NCBI GenBank assembly: GCA_900540275.1
Contig: UQFO01000024.1
Coordinates: 1 to 35,414, forward strand
Source of the DNA: an uncultured Oscillospiraceae bacterium
GTDB taxonomy: Bacteria > Bacillota > Clostridia > Oscillospirales > Acutalibacteraceae
Reading direction: 5' to 3'
Length of the DNA stretch: 35,414 bases
In this document: piece by piece, positions 6,169 to 13,514 of the stretch
Layout: the number at the start of each line of letters is the position of its first letter
How positions within the stretch are numbered: the first letter of the stretch is position 1
Program-made: the position numbers and the translations under genes
The notes under the pieces: model-generated
The model's database searches: none
The model's input: only the letters and a program-made list of their open reading frames with translations
Told to the model about the DNA's origin: nothing

Positions 6169-7930
6169 TTATATTCCAGGGAACGACGGCTTTATTCCAG
6201 AAAACGACAATTCCGGCGAGGCGGCGCGGGAGCCGCTGGCGCAGGACGGCGGCAGTTTAAATCATACCGAACCGATACAGCCGCCGGAACAGGCAGGCAG
6301 CGCAGGACAGGATACCGCTGGCTGGGGGCAGGAAAACACTTTCCAGGGAGAGCCTGGACAGCCGGCTGCAAACGAAGAAATACCGCAGCCGGAGCAGCCG
6401 CATCAATGGGAGGACACGGTAAACGGGCAGCCTGTTTACGGGCAAACTCCGCAGGCGGCGCCCCAAACGGAAAGCGCGCCGCCATTCCCCGGCCCAAATA
6501 CACAGGGCGCTGGTTATTTTACTCAACAGCCCTATCAGGGTATGCCGAACGCGCAGCAGGCGCCGCCCGCCAGCGGGCAGCCGCCGTACCAGGGAACGTA
6601 CTATGACCCCGCGACGGGCCAGTATTACTACGCGCAGATGTACCAGCAGCCCAAGCGCAGGATGAAAAAGGGAATGAAAATATTTCTTGGCTGCGTAATC
6701 GGCCTGCTTAGCGTGCTGGTCGTTTGCTTTGCCGTCTTTACCATTACCAATATTGTAAGCGGCAGGGCGTTTGAAAACGGTATTTTCAATCTGCCGGCCC
6801 AGTCAGGCTACGATGACGGCAGCAGTAATTATGACGATAACAGCGGCCTGTTCGGATGGGGGGACGACGACAGCTCCAGCAGCGCGGCGCCCTCCGACAC
6901 CGGAGTAAACCCCGATGGCCCGTCCATTACGCTCAAGGCCCAGCCGAAGGATATAGACGACTCAAACAAATACGACTCGAAGACGGCATATAAAAAAATC
7001 AATCCATCTGTCGTCGCTGTAATTACAGAACAGGGCAGCGCTGTCGAAAACGGCGTCAGCGGGACGAAAACAAGCCAGGGTACAGGTATTATAATCAGCG
7101 AGGACGGCTATGTTGTGACGAACAGCCATGTTATAGGCGACAGTAAAAAATACACCGTCAAGGTCGCATTCTCCGAGGAGGAGGAATATAAGGCCACGGT
7201 TGTCGGCTATGACACGCGCACCGACCTTGCCGTACTGAAGATTGACGCGGGTAAAAAGCTTACGCCCGCCGAGTTTGCTGATTCCGGCGAAGTAGAGGTC
7301 GGGCAGGACGTCGCGGCAATTGGCAATCCGGGCGGCATCAACTTCTCAAATTCCCTGACCAGGGGGATTATCTCCGCGCTCAACCGGAAGGTTGACGACA
7401 GCAGCGTCGGATTTTTGCAGACGGACGCCGCAATCAACCCTGGAAACTCCGGCGGCCCTCTTGTAAACCTCGCGGGGCAGGTTATCGGCATCAATACGAT
7501 TAAAATTGTCGACACAGAATATGAGGGGATGGGCTTTGCCATCCCGAGCCAATCTGTCAAGGAGGTCGCCGACGACATCATCAGCCGGGGATATGTTTCC
7601 GGCCGCGTGCGCATTGGCATTACCGGAATGGCGATAACAAAGCTCACCGCGCAGGCAAACGGCGTGCCGACAGGCATCCTGATCGATGAATTTACGGACG
7701 ACAGCCCCCTGCCGAAACAGGGCGTGAAGAAAAACGACATCATCACAAAGATTGACGGCGTTGAGGTTACAGGCTTTTCGCGCTTTTATTCTGAGCTGGC
7801 TGAGCATGAGCCAGGCGACGAGGTGACGCTTACCATTTACCGCATACCGGAAAAGCAGGGCGGGGAAGGCAAAACCTTCGATGTTAAAATAAAGCTGCTG
7901 GAGGATAAGGGCGAAACACAGAATAACTGA
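6161..7930 (+). CDS. Membrane-anchored HtrA/DegP-like serine protease with PDZ domain
   Basis: 589 residues. The first ~165 residues are a low-complexity Pro/Gln/Gly-rich cytoplasmic region ending in a YYDPATGQYYY motif. One membrane anchor follows at about 172-197, then a Ser/Asp-rich linker to ~255. The trypsin-like domain carries the triad His323 (TNSHVIG), Asp355 (RTDLAVL) and Ser430 (NPGNSGGPL). A PDZ domain occupies about 490-580. HtrA proteins degrade or refold damaged exported proteins at the outer face of the membrane. ATG 6161 is preceded by AGGAGG with 6-bp spacing and overlaps the kinase end by 8 bp; an in-frame ATG at 6146 overlaps that ribosome site and is less likely. The coupling suggests that the protease is an output of the two-component system. 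The long N-terminal region is far larger than in Bacillus HtrA. Confidence 0.94.
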   Translation: MSDYIPGNDGFIPENDNSGEAAREPLAQDGGSLNHTEPIQPPEQAGSAGQDTAGWGQENTFQGEPGQPAANEEIPQPEQPHQWEDTVNGQPVYGQTPQAAPQTESAPPFPGPNTQGAGYFTQQPYQGMPNAQQAPPASGQPPYQGTYYDPATGQYYYAQMYQQPKRRMKKGMKIFLGCVIGLLSVLVVCFAVFTITNIVSGRAFENGIFNLPAQSGYDDGSSNYDDNSGLFGWGDDDSSSSAAPSDTGVNPDGPSITLKAQPKDIDDSNKYDSKTAYKKINPSVVAVITEQGSAVENGVSGTKTSQGTGIIISEDGYVVTNSHVIGDSKKYTVKVAFSEEEEYKATVVGYDTRTDLAVLKIDAGKKLTPAEFADSGEVEVGQDVAAIGNPGGINFSNSLTRGIISALNRKVDDSSVGFLQTDAAINPGNSGGPLVNLAGQVIGINTIKIVDTEYEGMGFAIPSQSVKEVADDIISRGYVSGRVRIGITGMAITKLTAQANGVPTGILIDEFTDDSPLPKQGVKKNDIITKIDGVEVTGFSRFYSELAEHEPGDEVTLTIYRIPEKQGGEGKTFDVKIKLLEDKGETQNN

Positions 7931-7962
7931 TAGTAATAAAAGCCTCTGGAAAAGGCGACTGC

Positions 7963-8004
7963 AAAAGATGGGGAACTACATTTTTGTTGTATCCCCATCT
8001 TTTT
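7963..8004 (+). terminator. Rho-independent terminator after htrA-like gene
   Basis: AAAAGATGGGGA (7963-7974) pairs with TCCCCATCTTTT (7992-8003), with a 17-nt loop and Ts at the end of the 3' arm. Confidence 0.85.
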
Positions 8005-8071
8005 GATGAATACGGCTATGTTTTAAATCAATTATAGAAACGGGAATATTTCTGCGAATAGAAAAAATATT

Positions 8072-8105
8072 AGAACCGCACGCCAAAATGGCGTGCGGTT
8101 CTTTA
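8072..8105. terminator. Strong 13-bp hairpin, probable bidirectional terminator
   Basis: AGAACCGCACGCC and its exact complement at 8090-8102 around an AAAAT loop. The + strand tail is only TTT; on the minus strand the stem is followed by a T-rich ATATTTTTTC. It lies just upstream of the DUF554 promoter and may insulate it. Confidence 0.6.
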
Positions 8106-8111
8106 AAATAT

Positions 8112-8141
8112 TTGGACGCGGGGAATGCGGCGTGCTATAAT
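8112..8141 (+). promoter_or_regulatory. Extended -10 promoter for the DUF554 gene
   Basis: TGC-TATAAT at 8133-8141 is an extended -10 element; TTGGAC at 8112-8117 is a weak -35 at 18-bp spacing. The coding start lies 57 bp downstream. Confidence 0.6.
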
Positions 8142-8197
8142 GAACATACATCCGCGGGCCGCGCGGAAATTCCTCATAACGGGAAGAGGGAAAATCC

Positions 8198-8911
8198 ATG
8201 CTGGGAACCATCGTCAATACCATAGCCGTGCTGATAGGCGGTTGTATCGGCCTGCTCTTAAAAAAAGGCCTGCCGCAGCGCCTTGCGGATATTTTAATGA
8301 AAGCGCTGGGGCTCTGTACGCTGTTTATTGGAATTACCGGCGTTATGGGCGGCAAACGCACGCTGCTCGTTATCCTTTCGATGGTGCTCGGCACGCTGCT
8401 CGGCGAGGGAATCGACCTTGACAAGCGCATAAATACGCTCGGCCGGTTTATTGAAAGCAAATGCAAGCGCACAGACGGAAAAACAACGATTGCGGAGGGC
8501 TTCGTTTCAGCAAGCCTCCTGTTCTGCGTCGGAGCGATGACGATTGTCGGCGCGCTGCAGAGCGGGCTTACGGGCAACCATATTATGCTGTTTACAAAAT
8601 CCATGCTCGACTGTGTGGCCGCGATGATTTTTGCGTCAACACTTGGTATCGGTGTGCTTTTCGCGGCGGCGTTCGTGTTTGTATACCAAGGCGCCATTAC
8701 GCTGCTTGCGCAGTGGGTCGCCCCGTACTTAAGCGACGCAGTGGTAAACGAGATGACCGTCATCGGCTCGCTGCTTATCATCGGGCTCGGCGTCAATATG
8801 CTGGGGATTGCAAAGCTCAAGGTTATCAACTTCGTGCCGGCAATCTTCCTCCCTGTTGCGCTCTGCCCGTTTTTCGACTGGATATCGTCCCTGACAGGCT
8901 TCAGCCTGTAA
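8198..8911 (+). CDS. DUF554 family membrane protein (YdfK/YqgA-like)
   Basis: 237 residues with about seven hydrophobic segments. It starts MLGTIVNTIAVLIGGCIGLL, the characteristic DUF554 opening, and has the family's LLFCVGAMTIVGALQSGL and GLGVNMLGI stretches. The family is widespread in bacteria and membrane-embedded; no biochemical role is firmly established, so only the family is assigned. ATG 8198 follows GAAGAGGG. It has its own promoter and terminator and is monocistronic. Confidence 0.9.
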   Translation: MLGTIVNTIAVLIGGCIGLLLKKGLPQRLADILMKALGLCTLFIGITGVMGGKRTLLVILSMVLGTLLGEGIDLDKRINTLGRFIESKCKRTDGKTTIAEGFVSASLLFCVGAMTIVGALQSGLTGNHIMLFTKSMLDCVAAMIFASTLGIGVLFAAAFVFVYQGAITLLAQWVAPYLSDAVVNEMTVIGSLLIIGLGVNMLGIAKLKVINFVPAIFLPVALCPFFDWISSLTGFSL

Positions 8912-8933
8912 ACAAAGCGAATTATAAACAAGA

Positions 8934-8977
8934 GAACGCCCGGTCCTTGCGGTAGACCGGGCGTTCCCTTTTCCTTT
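8934..8977 (+). terminator. Terminator after DUF554 gene
   Basis: GAACGCCCGGTC (8934-8945) pairs perfectly with GACCGGGCGTTC (8955-8966); the tail is CCTTTTCCTTTT. Confidence 0.8.
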
Positions 8978-9013
8978 TAGTTTGAGGGGTACATTGAGGA
9001 GGGTAGAACATTA

Positions 9014-9104
9014 TACTCTGACGGTGCGGCTCCGTCTTTTAGAGTACGCTTTTATTCTAATTTGAGAGTGTGAATAGCGTATGAATAAATTTTTAAAATT
9101 AGAA
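9014..9104. other. Structured AT-rich intergenic stretch with nested inverted repeats
   Basis: Between the DUF554 terminator and lexA. TACTCT(9014)...AGAGTA(9041-9046) encloses GACGG...CCGTC, forming a two-part hairpin with a TTTT bulge. Further on, TTCTAATTT (9055-9063) is matched by AAATTAGAA (9096-9104). No gene family is recognised. It may be part of the lexA mRNA 3' end, a small RNA or decayed sequence. Confidence 0.35.
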
Positions 9105-9144
9105 AAAGCTTTTATGAACTCTGATAAAGATTATATAAAGCCAG

Positions 9145-9729
9145 TCAGTAATAGCGGACAAGCGAAATAACCGTACCCAATAGAATGCATTCATCTACAA
9201 TAATCGGTTCATATGCGGGATTTTCCGGCTGCAGGCGGATATGCCCGTCTTCCCGGAAAAAACGCTTGACCGTCGCCTCGTCATCAATAAGTGCCACGGC
9301 GATTTCGCCGTTTTCCGCCACGGGCGTTTTGCACACCACCACAATGTCTCCGTCCAGGATGCCCGCGTTAATCATACTGTCGCCTACTATACGCAGCGCA
9401 AACAGCTCCCGTCCCCTGCGAATACTCTCCGTGACAGGAACATAGCCTTCAATTTCTTCCACAGCAAGAATCGGCAGGCCAGCTGTAACGCGTCCAAGCA
9501 CCGGCACTGGAACGTTCTTTTCCCCGCTGACGCGGATGGTCCGGTTAAGCTTAGCCTCGCGCGAAATCAGCCCGCGCTCCTGCAGGGTATTGAGGTGCGC
9601 GTGGACCGTGGAGGTGGATTTTAGCCCTGTGGCCCTGCATATCTCACGCACGGAGGGCGAAAGCCCCTCTTGTGCGCATTCACGTATATAGTCAAGGATT
9701 TTCTGCTGGCTTTTTGTAAGCTCTTTCAT
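9145..9729 (-). CDS. lexA: LexA repressor (SOS response)
   Basis: 194 residues. An N-terminal winged helix-turn-helix (about 1-65; SPSVREICRATGLKSTSTVH) binds SOS operators, and a C-terminal S24 peptidase domain performs RecA-stimulated self-cleavage. The cleavage site Ala83-Gly84 (VTAGLP), nucleophile Ser118 (GDSMINAGI) and Lys155 (ATVKRFF) are all present. The start chosen is ATG at 9729 behind a GGGGGG-rich site; the frame is open to 9837, but that extension would place the promoter within the coding sequence. A promoter with a LexA-box match lies 44-83 bp upstream, so the gene is likely autoregulated. It is divergent from the DUF2975 unit. Confidence 0.96.
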   Translation of the reverse strand: MKELTKSQQKILDYIRECAQEGLSPSVREICRATGLKSTSTVHAHLNTLQERGLISREAKLNRTIRVSGEKNVPVPVLGRVTAGLPILAVEEIEGYVPVTESIRRGRELFALRIVGDSMINAGILDGDIVVVCKTPVAENGEIAVALIDDEATVKRFFREDGHIRLQPENPAYEPIIVDECILLGTVISLVRYY

Positions 9730-9772
9730 AGAGCAGCCCCCCCTGTGCCGGTAGTAATAATTTTCCGGCTTT

Positions 9773-9801
9773 ATTATACCATAACGCGTTATAAAAATCA
9801 A
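9773..9801 (-). promoter_or_regulatory. lexA promoter
   Basis: On the minus strand, TTGATT (9796-9801) and a perfect TATAAT (9773-9778) are separated by exactly 17 bp. Confidence 0.82.
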
Positions 9802-9812
9802 ACGTTTGTTTT
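9799..9812 (-). promoter_or_regulatory. Candidate LexA box overlapping the lexA -35
   Basis: The minus-strand sequence AAAACAAACGTTTG matches the Gram-positive SOS box CGAACRNRYGTTYG at 12 of 14 positions; both mismatches are in the first two bases. It overlaps the -35 hexamer, as expected for autorepression. Confidence 0.68.
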
Positions 9813-9892
9813 GTTTTTTGGCGGTTTTTTCGCACATAGGTTCTATTTATATTAAAAAAGGTAATTTGTTATTGTAAAACGATAAAAATATA

Positions 9893-9921
9893 TTGACTTT
9901 TAGAAAGTCACATGCTATTAT
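9893..9921 (+). promoter_or_regulatory. Promoter of the DUF2975/XRE/DUF4173 unit
   Basis: TTGACT (9893-9898) and TATTAT (9916-9921, with an upstream TGC) are separated by 17 bp; the first gene starts 25 bp after the -10. Confidence 0.82.
9894..9910. promoter_or_regulatory. Candidate operator: 17-bp palindrome in the promoter spacer
   Basis: TGACTTT-TAG-AAAGTCA is a perfect 7-3-7 inverted repeat running from the -35 hexamer into the spacer. Occupancy would block RNA polymerase. The small XRE-type regulator encoded at 10403 is the obvious candidate ligand, by inference only. Confidence 0.6.
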
Positions 9922-9945
9922 TTCCTTACAAAAGGAGGAATTGCC

Positions 9946-10389
9946 ATGTCCGAACAGCCAAAATCGCTTTTTATTACATCTGCTTTGGTAAAAATTGTAT
10001 TTGTCATTTTTATTGCCGCACCCTTTTTTATCCCATGGGCGGCAAGCTGGTACGACAGCGTTTCCATGCAGGAACCAATTTTCTGGCCGCTGTGCATATG
10101 CCTTTATTTGACGCTCGTTCCGGCCTTCATTCTCATTTTTTGCCTGAACCGAATCCTAAGCAATGTCAAAACAGGCGCCGTCTTTACCGCCGGCACGGTT
10201 AAAATGCTGCGCGTAATCTCCTATTGCTGCTTTGCAGCAGCGGTTATTTTTGCCGTCTTGGGAATATGGCGGCTTTTGGCGCTGCTTTTATGTTTTGCCG
10301 CCGCCTTCGTGGGATTACTGCTGCGTGTTCTCAAGAACGTGTTTCAGCAGGCGGTGCTCATCCGCGAAGAAAACGACTTTACAATTTAG
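9946..10389 (+). CDS. DUF2975 family membrane protein
   Basis: 147 residues with four predicted membrane segments (about 13-33, 45-68, 88-106, 108-126) and the pattern CLNRILSNVKTGAVFTAGTVKMLRV... in its centre (NRIL.N...G.VF...TV..LR), typical of DUF2975. The family has no established biochemical function. Members are usually encoded directly before a small YozG-like XRE regulator, exactly as here (13 bp gap). ATG 9946 is preceded by AAAGGAGG. Transcription comes from the adjacent palindrome-bearing promoter. Confidence 0.85.
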   Translation: MSEQPKSLFITSALVKIVFVIFIAAPFFIPWAASWYDSVSMQEPIFWPLCICLYLTLVPAFILIFCLNRILSNVKTGAVFTAGTVKMLRVISYCCFAAAVIFAVLGIWRLLALLLCFAAAFVGLLLRVLKNVFQQAVLIREENDFTI

Positions 10390-10402
10390 GGGGGGAAGCA
10401 TC

Positions 10403-10648
10403 ATGCCGATTATTATCAACCTGGATGTCATGATGGCGGTGCGGAAAATCTCCTCAAATGAACTTGCCCTGCGTATCGGCATCACCCCGGCCAACCTGTC
10501 TGTTTTAAAGACGGGAAAGGCCAAAGCCATCCGCTTTTCCACACTGGAAAGAATTTGTGAGGTACTCAAATGCCAGCCGGGCGACATTTTGGCATATGAG
10601 CCGGAAGAACAGGAAGGGGGCGGCTTCGGTGGAAAAACTGAACGATAA
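10403..10648 (+). CDS. Small XRE/Cro-type helix-turn-helix regulator (YozG-like)
   Basis: 81 residues consisting of little more than one helix-turn-helix domain. Segments MPIIINLDVMMAVRKIS, NELALRIGITPANLSVLKTG and FSTLERICEVLKCQPGDIL are diagnostic of the Cro/CI-like group paired with DUF2975 proteins. It probably binds DNA as a dimer and may control its own operon through the palindrome at 9894-9910. ATG 10403 follows a GGGGGGAAG ribosome site. The last 20 bp overlap the start of the next gene, suggesting translational coupling. Confidence 0.9.
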   Translation: MPIIINLDVMMAVRKISSNELALRIGITPANLSVLKTGKAKAIRFSTLERICEVLKCQPGDILAYEPEEQEGGGFGGKTER

Positions 10649-12260
10649 TTTTCCCGCTGAAACAGGGAAGGAGGGGCCCGCCGCATCCTCATCTTTGCAA
10701 AACGGCGCCGCGTATAACCCGTATGCCGCAATTCCCGTATTCATGCCGCCCCCGAAAGAAAAAATCGTATTTTCTTTACAGGACTGCGTTTTTTCATTGT
10801 TTACCATCGTACTTGGCTTTTTGTTTTCCCGCTTTGTGCTTTGGGGGCAGCTCGGAGCGTCTGCCACAGTGTTTTTTTTACTTTCGCTCGTTGTTTCCGT
10901 GTTCTATATGGAGCGCAGCCATATGCGGTTTTCCGTATGGACTGCCGCGGGCGCGCTTGTGCTTGCGGCGCTGAGCTTCAATTTCTGCCTTTCATCCAGC
11001 GGGTTTATCAAGTTTTTAGACCTTGTCTTTCTGTCGGCAGGCGGCGCGTATTTTGTTTTTACCGCCTTCCGTCAAAAAGGGTTCATAAAAAGGGGAATGG
11101 TCCATGATGTGGGAAACAGCCTGTTTATTACGCCCTTTTCCAATTATGGGGCCTGCCCCAACGCGGCCGTCCAGCTTTTCAGGCGCGCTGGCGGCAAGAA
11201 GGTAAAATGGGTTTTTCTCGGGCTTCTGCTTGCCCTGCCGGTTACACTGGCTGCGGCGGCGCTTTTGATGTCGGGCGACGCCATGTTCCGCAGCCTCATG
11301 TCATTTTCAATTGGCGACTTTTGGCCGCAGCTTCTGGTTGTTTTTTTTCAGGCGGTCCTTGGGATACCGGTTGCTTTTTGGTTTTTCGGACTGCTTTATG
11401 GCAGCAAAAACAAAAAGGAGCCGCCAAAGCTGGCGGCTCTCCCCAAAAAGGCACGCAGGACCGCGCCCGGCGCGCTTATCTACGCGGCGCTTACGCCGCT
11501 GTGCGTTTTATATGTGCTGTTTTTTGCGGCGCAGTCCGGGTACTTCCTTTCAGCGTTTCGGAGCCTGCTGCCCGCGGGCTTCGGCTACGCGGAATACGCG
11601 CGGCAGGGCTTTTTTGAGCTCTGCGCGGTCGCGGTCATCAATTTGGCGGTAATCGGCCTTGCGGTGTTATTCTGCCACAGAGACAATAAAGGCCGTCTGC
11701 CGTTTGCCGCGCGCATATACAGTATCGTACTGTCCGTCCTGACGCTTATGCTGATTGCCTCCGCGATTAGTAAAATGGTAATGTATATCGATTCCTTCGG
11801 CCTTACCACTATGCGGATTTATCCAACCTGGTTCATGATTTTGCTCGCCTGCATTTTCCTGCTTCTCATTATCAAAATGATATGGCCGCGCTTTTTATTC
11901 CAGCGCGCGGCGGTTCTGGTGTTTGCTGCGCTTTTTATGTGCCTGAGCTTTGCAAATATCGACGCCATGACGGCAAAATACAATGTACAGTGGTATCAGG
12001 AGGGAAAAATTGACTGGATGGGCGCTTCGGCGCTGGATACGCTTGACGACAGCGCCGTGGAGTACCTGCTGCCGCTTTACCTTGATACCGGCATGAATGC
12101 CGAGGTTCGCGCAGATTGCGGGGATTACCTGCAGCGTGTGTATAACCGGTACAGCGGGGAATATAAAAATTATAACTACGCAAGCGGCCGCGCGCATGAA
12201 ATGCTTACTGCGGCGGGCTTTCAGAAAGCAGGGGGCTACGACCCGGATGCGCCGCAATAA
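10629..12260 (+). CDS. DUF4173 (DUF4153-like) polytopic membrane protein
   Basis: 543 residues. A ~40-residue hydrophilic N-terminus precedes about eleven hydrophobic segments. Family features are FGLTTMRIYPTWFM in the fifth to last part and the C-terminal SFANIDAMTAKYNVQWY segment before a hydrophilic Trp/Asp-rich tail. The start is GTG 10629, placed by AGGAAGGGGG eight bases upstream and by the 20-bp overlap with the regulator gene; an in-frame ATG at 10557 would lie deep inside that gene. Function is unknown for the family. The three-gene arrangement suggests a regulated membrane complex or a membrane protein whose expression is set by the XRE protein. Confidence 0.85.
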   Translation: MEKLNDNFPAETGKEGPAASSSLQNGAAYNPYAAIPVFMPPPKEKIVFSLQDCVFSLFTIVLGFLFSRFVLWGQLGASATVFFLLSLVVSVFYMERSHMRFSVWTAAGALVLAALSFNFCLSSSGFIKFLDLVFLSAGGAYFVFTAFRQKGFIKRGMVHDVGNSLFITPFSNYGACPNAAVQLFRRAGGKKVKWVFLGLLLALPVTLAAAALLMSGDAMFRSLMSFSIGDFWPQLLVVFFQAVLGIPVAFWFFGLLYGSKNKKEPPKLAALPKKARRTAPGALIYAALTPLCVLYVLFFAAQSGYFLSAFRSLLPAGFGYAEYARQGFFELCAVAVINLAVIGLAVLFCHRDNKGRLPFAARIYSIVLSVLTLMLIASAISKMVMYIDSFGLTTMRIYPTWFMILLACIFLLLIIKMIWPRFLFQRAAVLVFAALFMCLSFANIDAMTAKYNVQWYQEGKIDWMGASALDTLDDSAVEYLLPLYLDTGMNAEVRADCGDYLQRVYNRYSGEYKNYNYASGRAHEMLTAAGFQKAGGYDPDAPQ

Positions 12261-12283
12261 CTTCCTGTCTGCGGGATACAAAC

Positions 12284-12312
12284 AGCGGCGGAGCAGTTTA
12301 TGCTCCGCCGCT
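12284..12312 (+). terminator. 12-bp hairpin after the DUF4173 gene
   Basis: AGCGGCGGAGCA pairs perfectly with TGCTCCGCCGCT around GTTTA, but the downstream tail AAAATTTAT is not a proper T-run, so this is a weak terminator or an mRNA 3' stabiliser. Confidence 0.5.
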
Positions 12313-12376
12313 AAAATTTATCGTTCGACCTGTTTTGGTTTAAAGGGCCATAATACCGCCTTTGCGGGAGGAATCT

Positions 12377-12493
12377 GTGTTCAGCCAAATCCCGCAGCAG
12401 AGGGTAGGATGCTCCCGCGGTAATGGGCAAAACAGCCGTACAATCGGCAAGGAGCTTTTCTTCATAGCTGTCCTGCTATACAAATTTTTTTAA
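12377..12493 (+). CDS. Possible small ORF, unknown function
   Basis: A 38-codon frame starting GTG, preceded by CGGGAGG five bases upstream and ending in a hydrophobic LFFIAVLLYKFF. It is the only coding candidate in the otherwise empty stretch 12313-12596. I recognise no family and see no clear promoter. It may be spurious or a decayed fragment; the rest of the gap is AT-rich with no other recognisable signal. Confidence 0.22.
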   Translation: MFSQIPQQRVGCSRGNGQNSRTIGKELFFIAVLLYKFF

Positions 12494-12596
12494 GCACGGA
12501 CGGGTTATACCTTCTTCAAGGTCTTATCAAGGGATTTTTCCATGCTTTGCAAATAAAACCAAATGCAAACAATTTTAAACATCCAGTGTAAAAACA

Positions 12597-12635
12597 ACAA
12601 AAAATAAAAACCGGGCGCTGTTATAAGGCGCCCGG
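12597..12635 (-). terminator. Terminator after the mrp-like gene (minus strand)
   Basis: CCGGGCGC (12611-12618) pairs with GCGCCCGG (12628-12635). Read on the minus strand it is followed by TTTTTATTTTTTG. Confidence 0.9.
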
Positions 12636-12641
12636 AATTTT

Positions 12642-13481
12642 TTATTTCTTGCATTTTTCTTCAATTTTGTCCGCGCCGCTTTCCAGCCAATGGCCGACAA
12701 ACAGCTCGATGGTACCCGTATCGGCCGACTTTGCGACCGAGGGGTCGATTGGAATCCTTCCCAGGATATCGAGCCCATATTCCTTCGCAGTCTGCTCCAG
12801 ATGGCTCTCTCCGTAAATGCTGTGCAGCGCGCCGCAGCCGGGACATTTAAAATAGCTCATGTTCTCTACTACGCCGAGAATTGGGATGTTCATGATATTC
12901 GCCATATTGACCGCCTTTGCGACAATCATGGAAACGAGCTCCTGCGGCGACGTCACAATTACAATGCCGTCGAGCGGGAGCGACTGGAATACCGTAAGCG
13001 GTACGTCGCCTGTTCCGGGGGGCATATCAACAAACATATAGTCAATATCCTTCCAGATAACATCCGACCAGAACTGCTTGACCGTCCCGCCTAAAATCGG
13101 GCCTCTCCAGACGACGGGGTCTGTTTCATTTTCCAAAAGGAGGTTGACAGACATGACCTCAATACCAGTCTTTGTCTTAACGGGGAGCAGGCCGAATTCG
13201 CTGCCCTGCGCCTTTTGTTTATTAATACCGAACGCCTTGGGAATAGAGGGTCCGGTAATATCCGCGTCAAGAATCGCCGTGCGGAAACCCCGGCGGTTAA
13301 ATATGACGGAAAGCATGGAGGTGACCATGGATTTGCCCACGCCGCCCTTACCGCTGATGACGCCGATTACCTTCTTTACGCTGCTGTGCTCGTTAAGCTT
13401 TGCGGAAAAGTCCTCGGGCTGCCGCCTTTCCGAGCAGCTCTGTGAGCAGCTTGAGCAGTCATTGCTGCAGTTTTCTGCCAT
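12642..13481 (-). CDS. Mrp/NBP35-type ATPase, iron-sulfur cluster carrier
   Basis: 279 residues. A Cys-rich N-terminus (CSNDCSSCSQSC, residues 5-16) is followed by the deviant Walker A P-loop SGKGGVGKS (43-51), LDADITGPSIPK and VDMPPGTGD, all Mrp hallmarks. The carrier Cys213-x-x-Cys216 (FKCPGCG) is present. The protein is thought to bind a 4Fe-4S cluster at a dimer interface and transfer it to target enzymes. Start ATG 13481 is preferred: the AGGAG site is nine bases away, whereas the ATG at 13490 directly abuts it. It ends a minus-strand run after the acidic-tailed membrane protein (33 bp gap) and is followed by a clear terminator. Confidence 0.93.
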   Translation of the reverse strand: MAENCSNDCSSCSQSCSERRQPEDFSAKLNEHSSVKKVIGVISGKGGVGKSMVTSMLSVIFNRRGFRTAILDADITGPSIPKAFGINKQKAQGSEFGLLPVKTKTGIEVMSVNLLLENETDPVVWRGPILGGTVKQFWSDVIWKDIDYMFVDMPPGTGDVPLTVFQSLPLDGIVIVTSPQELVSMIVAKAVNMANIMNIPILGVVENMSYFKCPGCGALHSIYGESHLEQTAKEYGLDILGRIPIDPSVAKSADTGTIELFVGHWLESGADKIEEKCKK

Positions 13482-13514
13482 TGCTTGCATCTCCTGTTTT
13501 ATAGGTTATCTATA

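Noticed and set aside
6230..6640. Repeat array in the HtrA N-terminal region
   Set aside because: The DNA codes for low-complexity Pro/Gln-rich protein and shows no regular repeat unit or CRISPR spacing.
8032..8931. 299-codon minus-strand frame over the DUF554 gene
   Set aside because: Antisense shadow of a clear membrane protein gene with its own promoter.
9081..9170. 29-codon + strand frame in the gap after the DUF554 gene
   Set aside because: It has no ribosome site and runs into the lexA 3' end; AT-rich chance frame.
12313..12596. Riboswitch (for example cobalamin type) in the DUF4173-mrp gap
   Set aside because: No conserved box is seen and no gene in the right orientation follows it.
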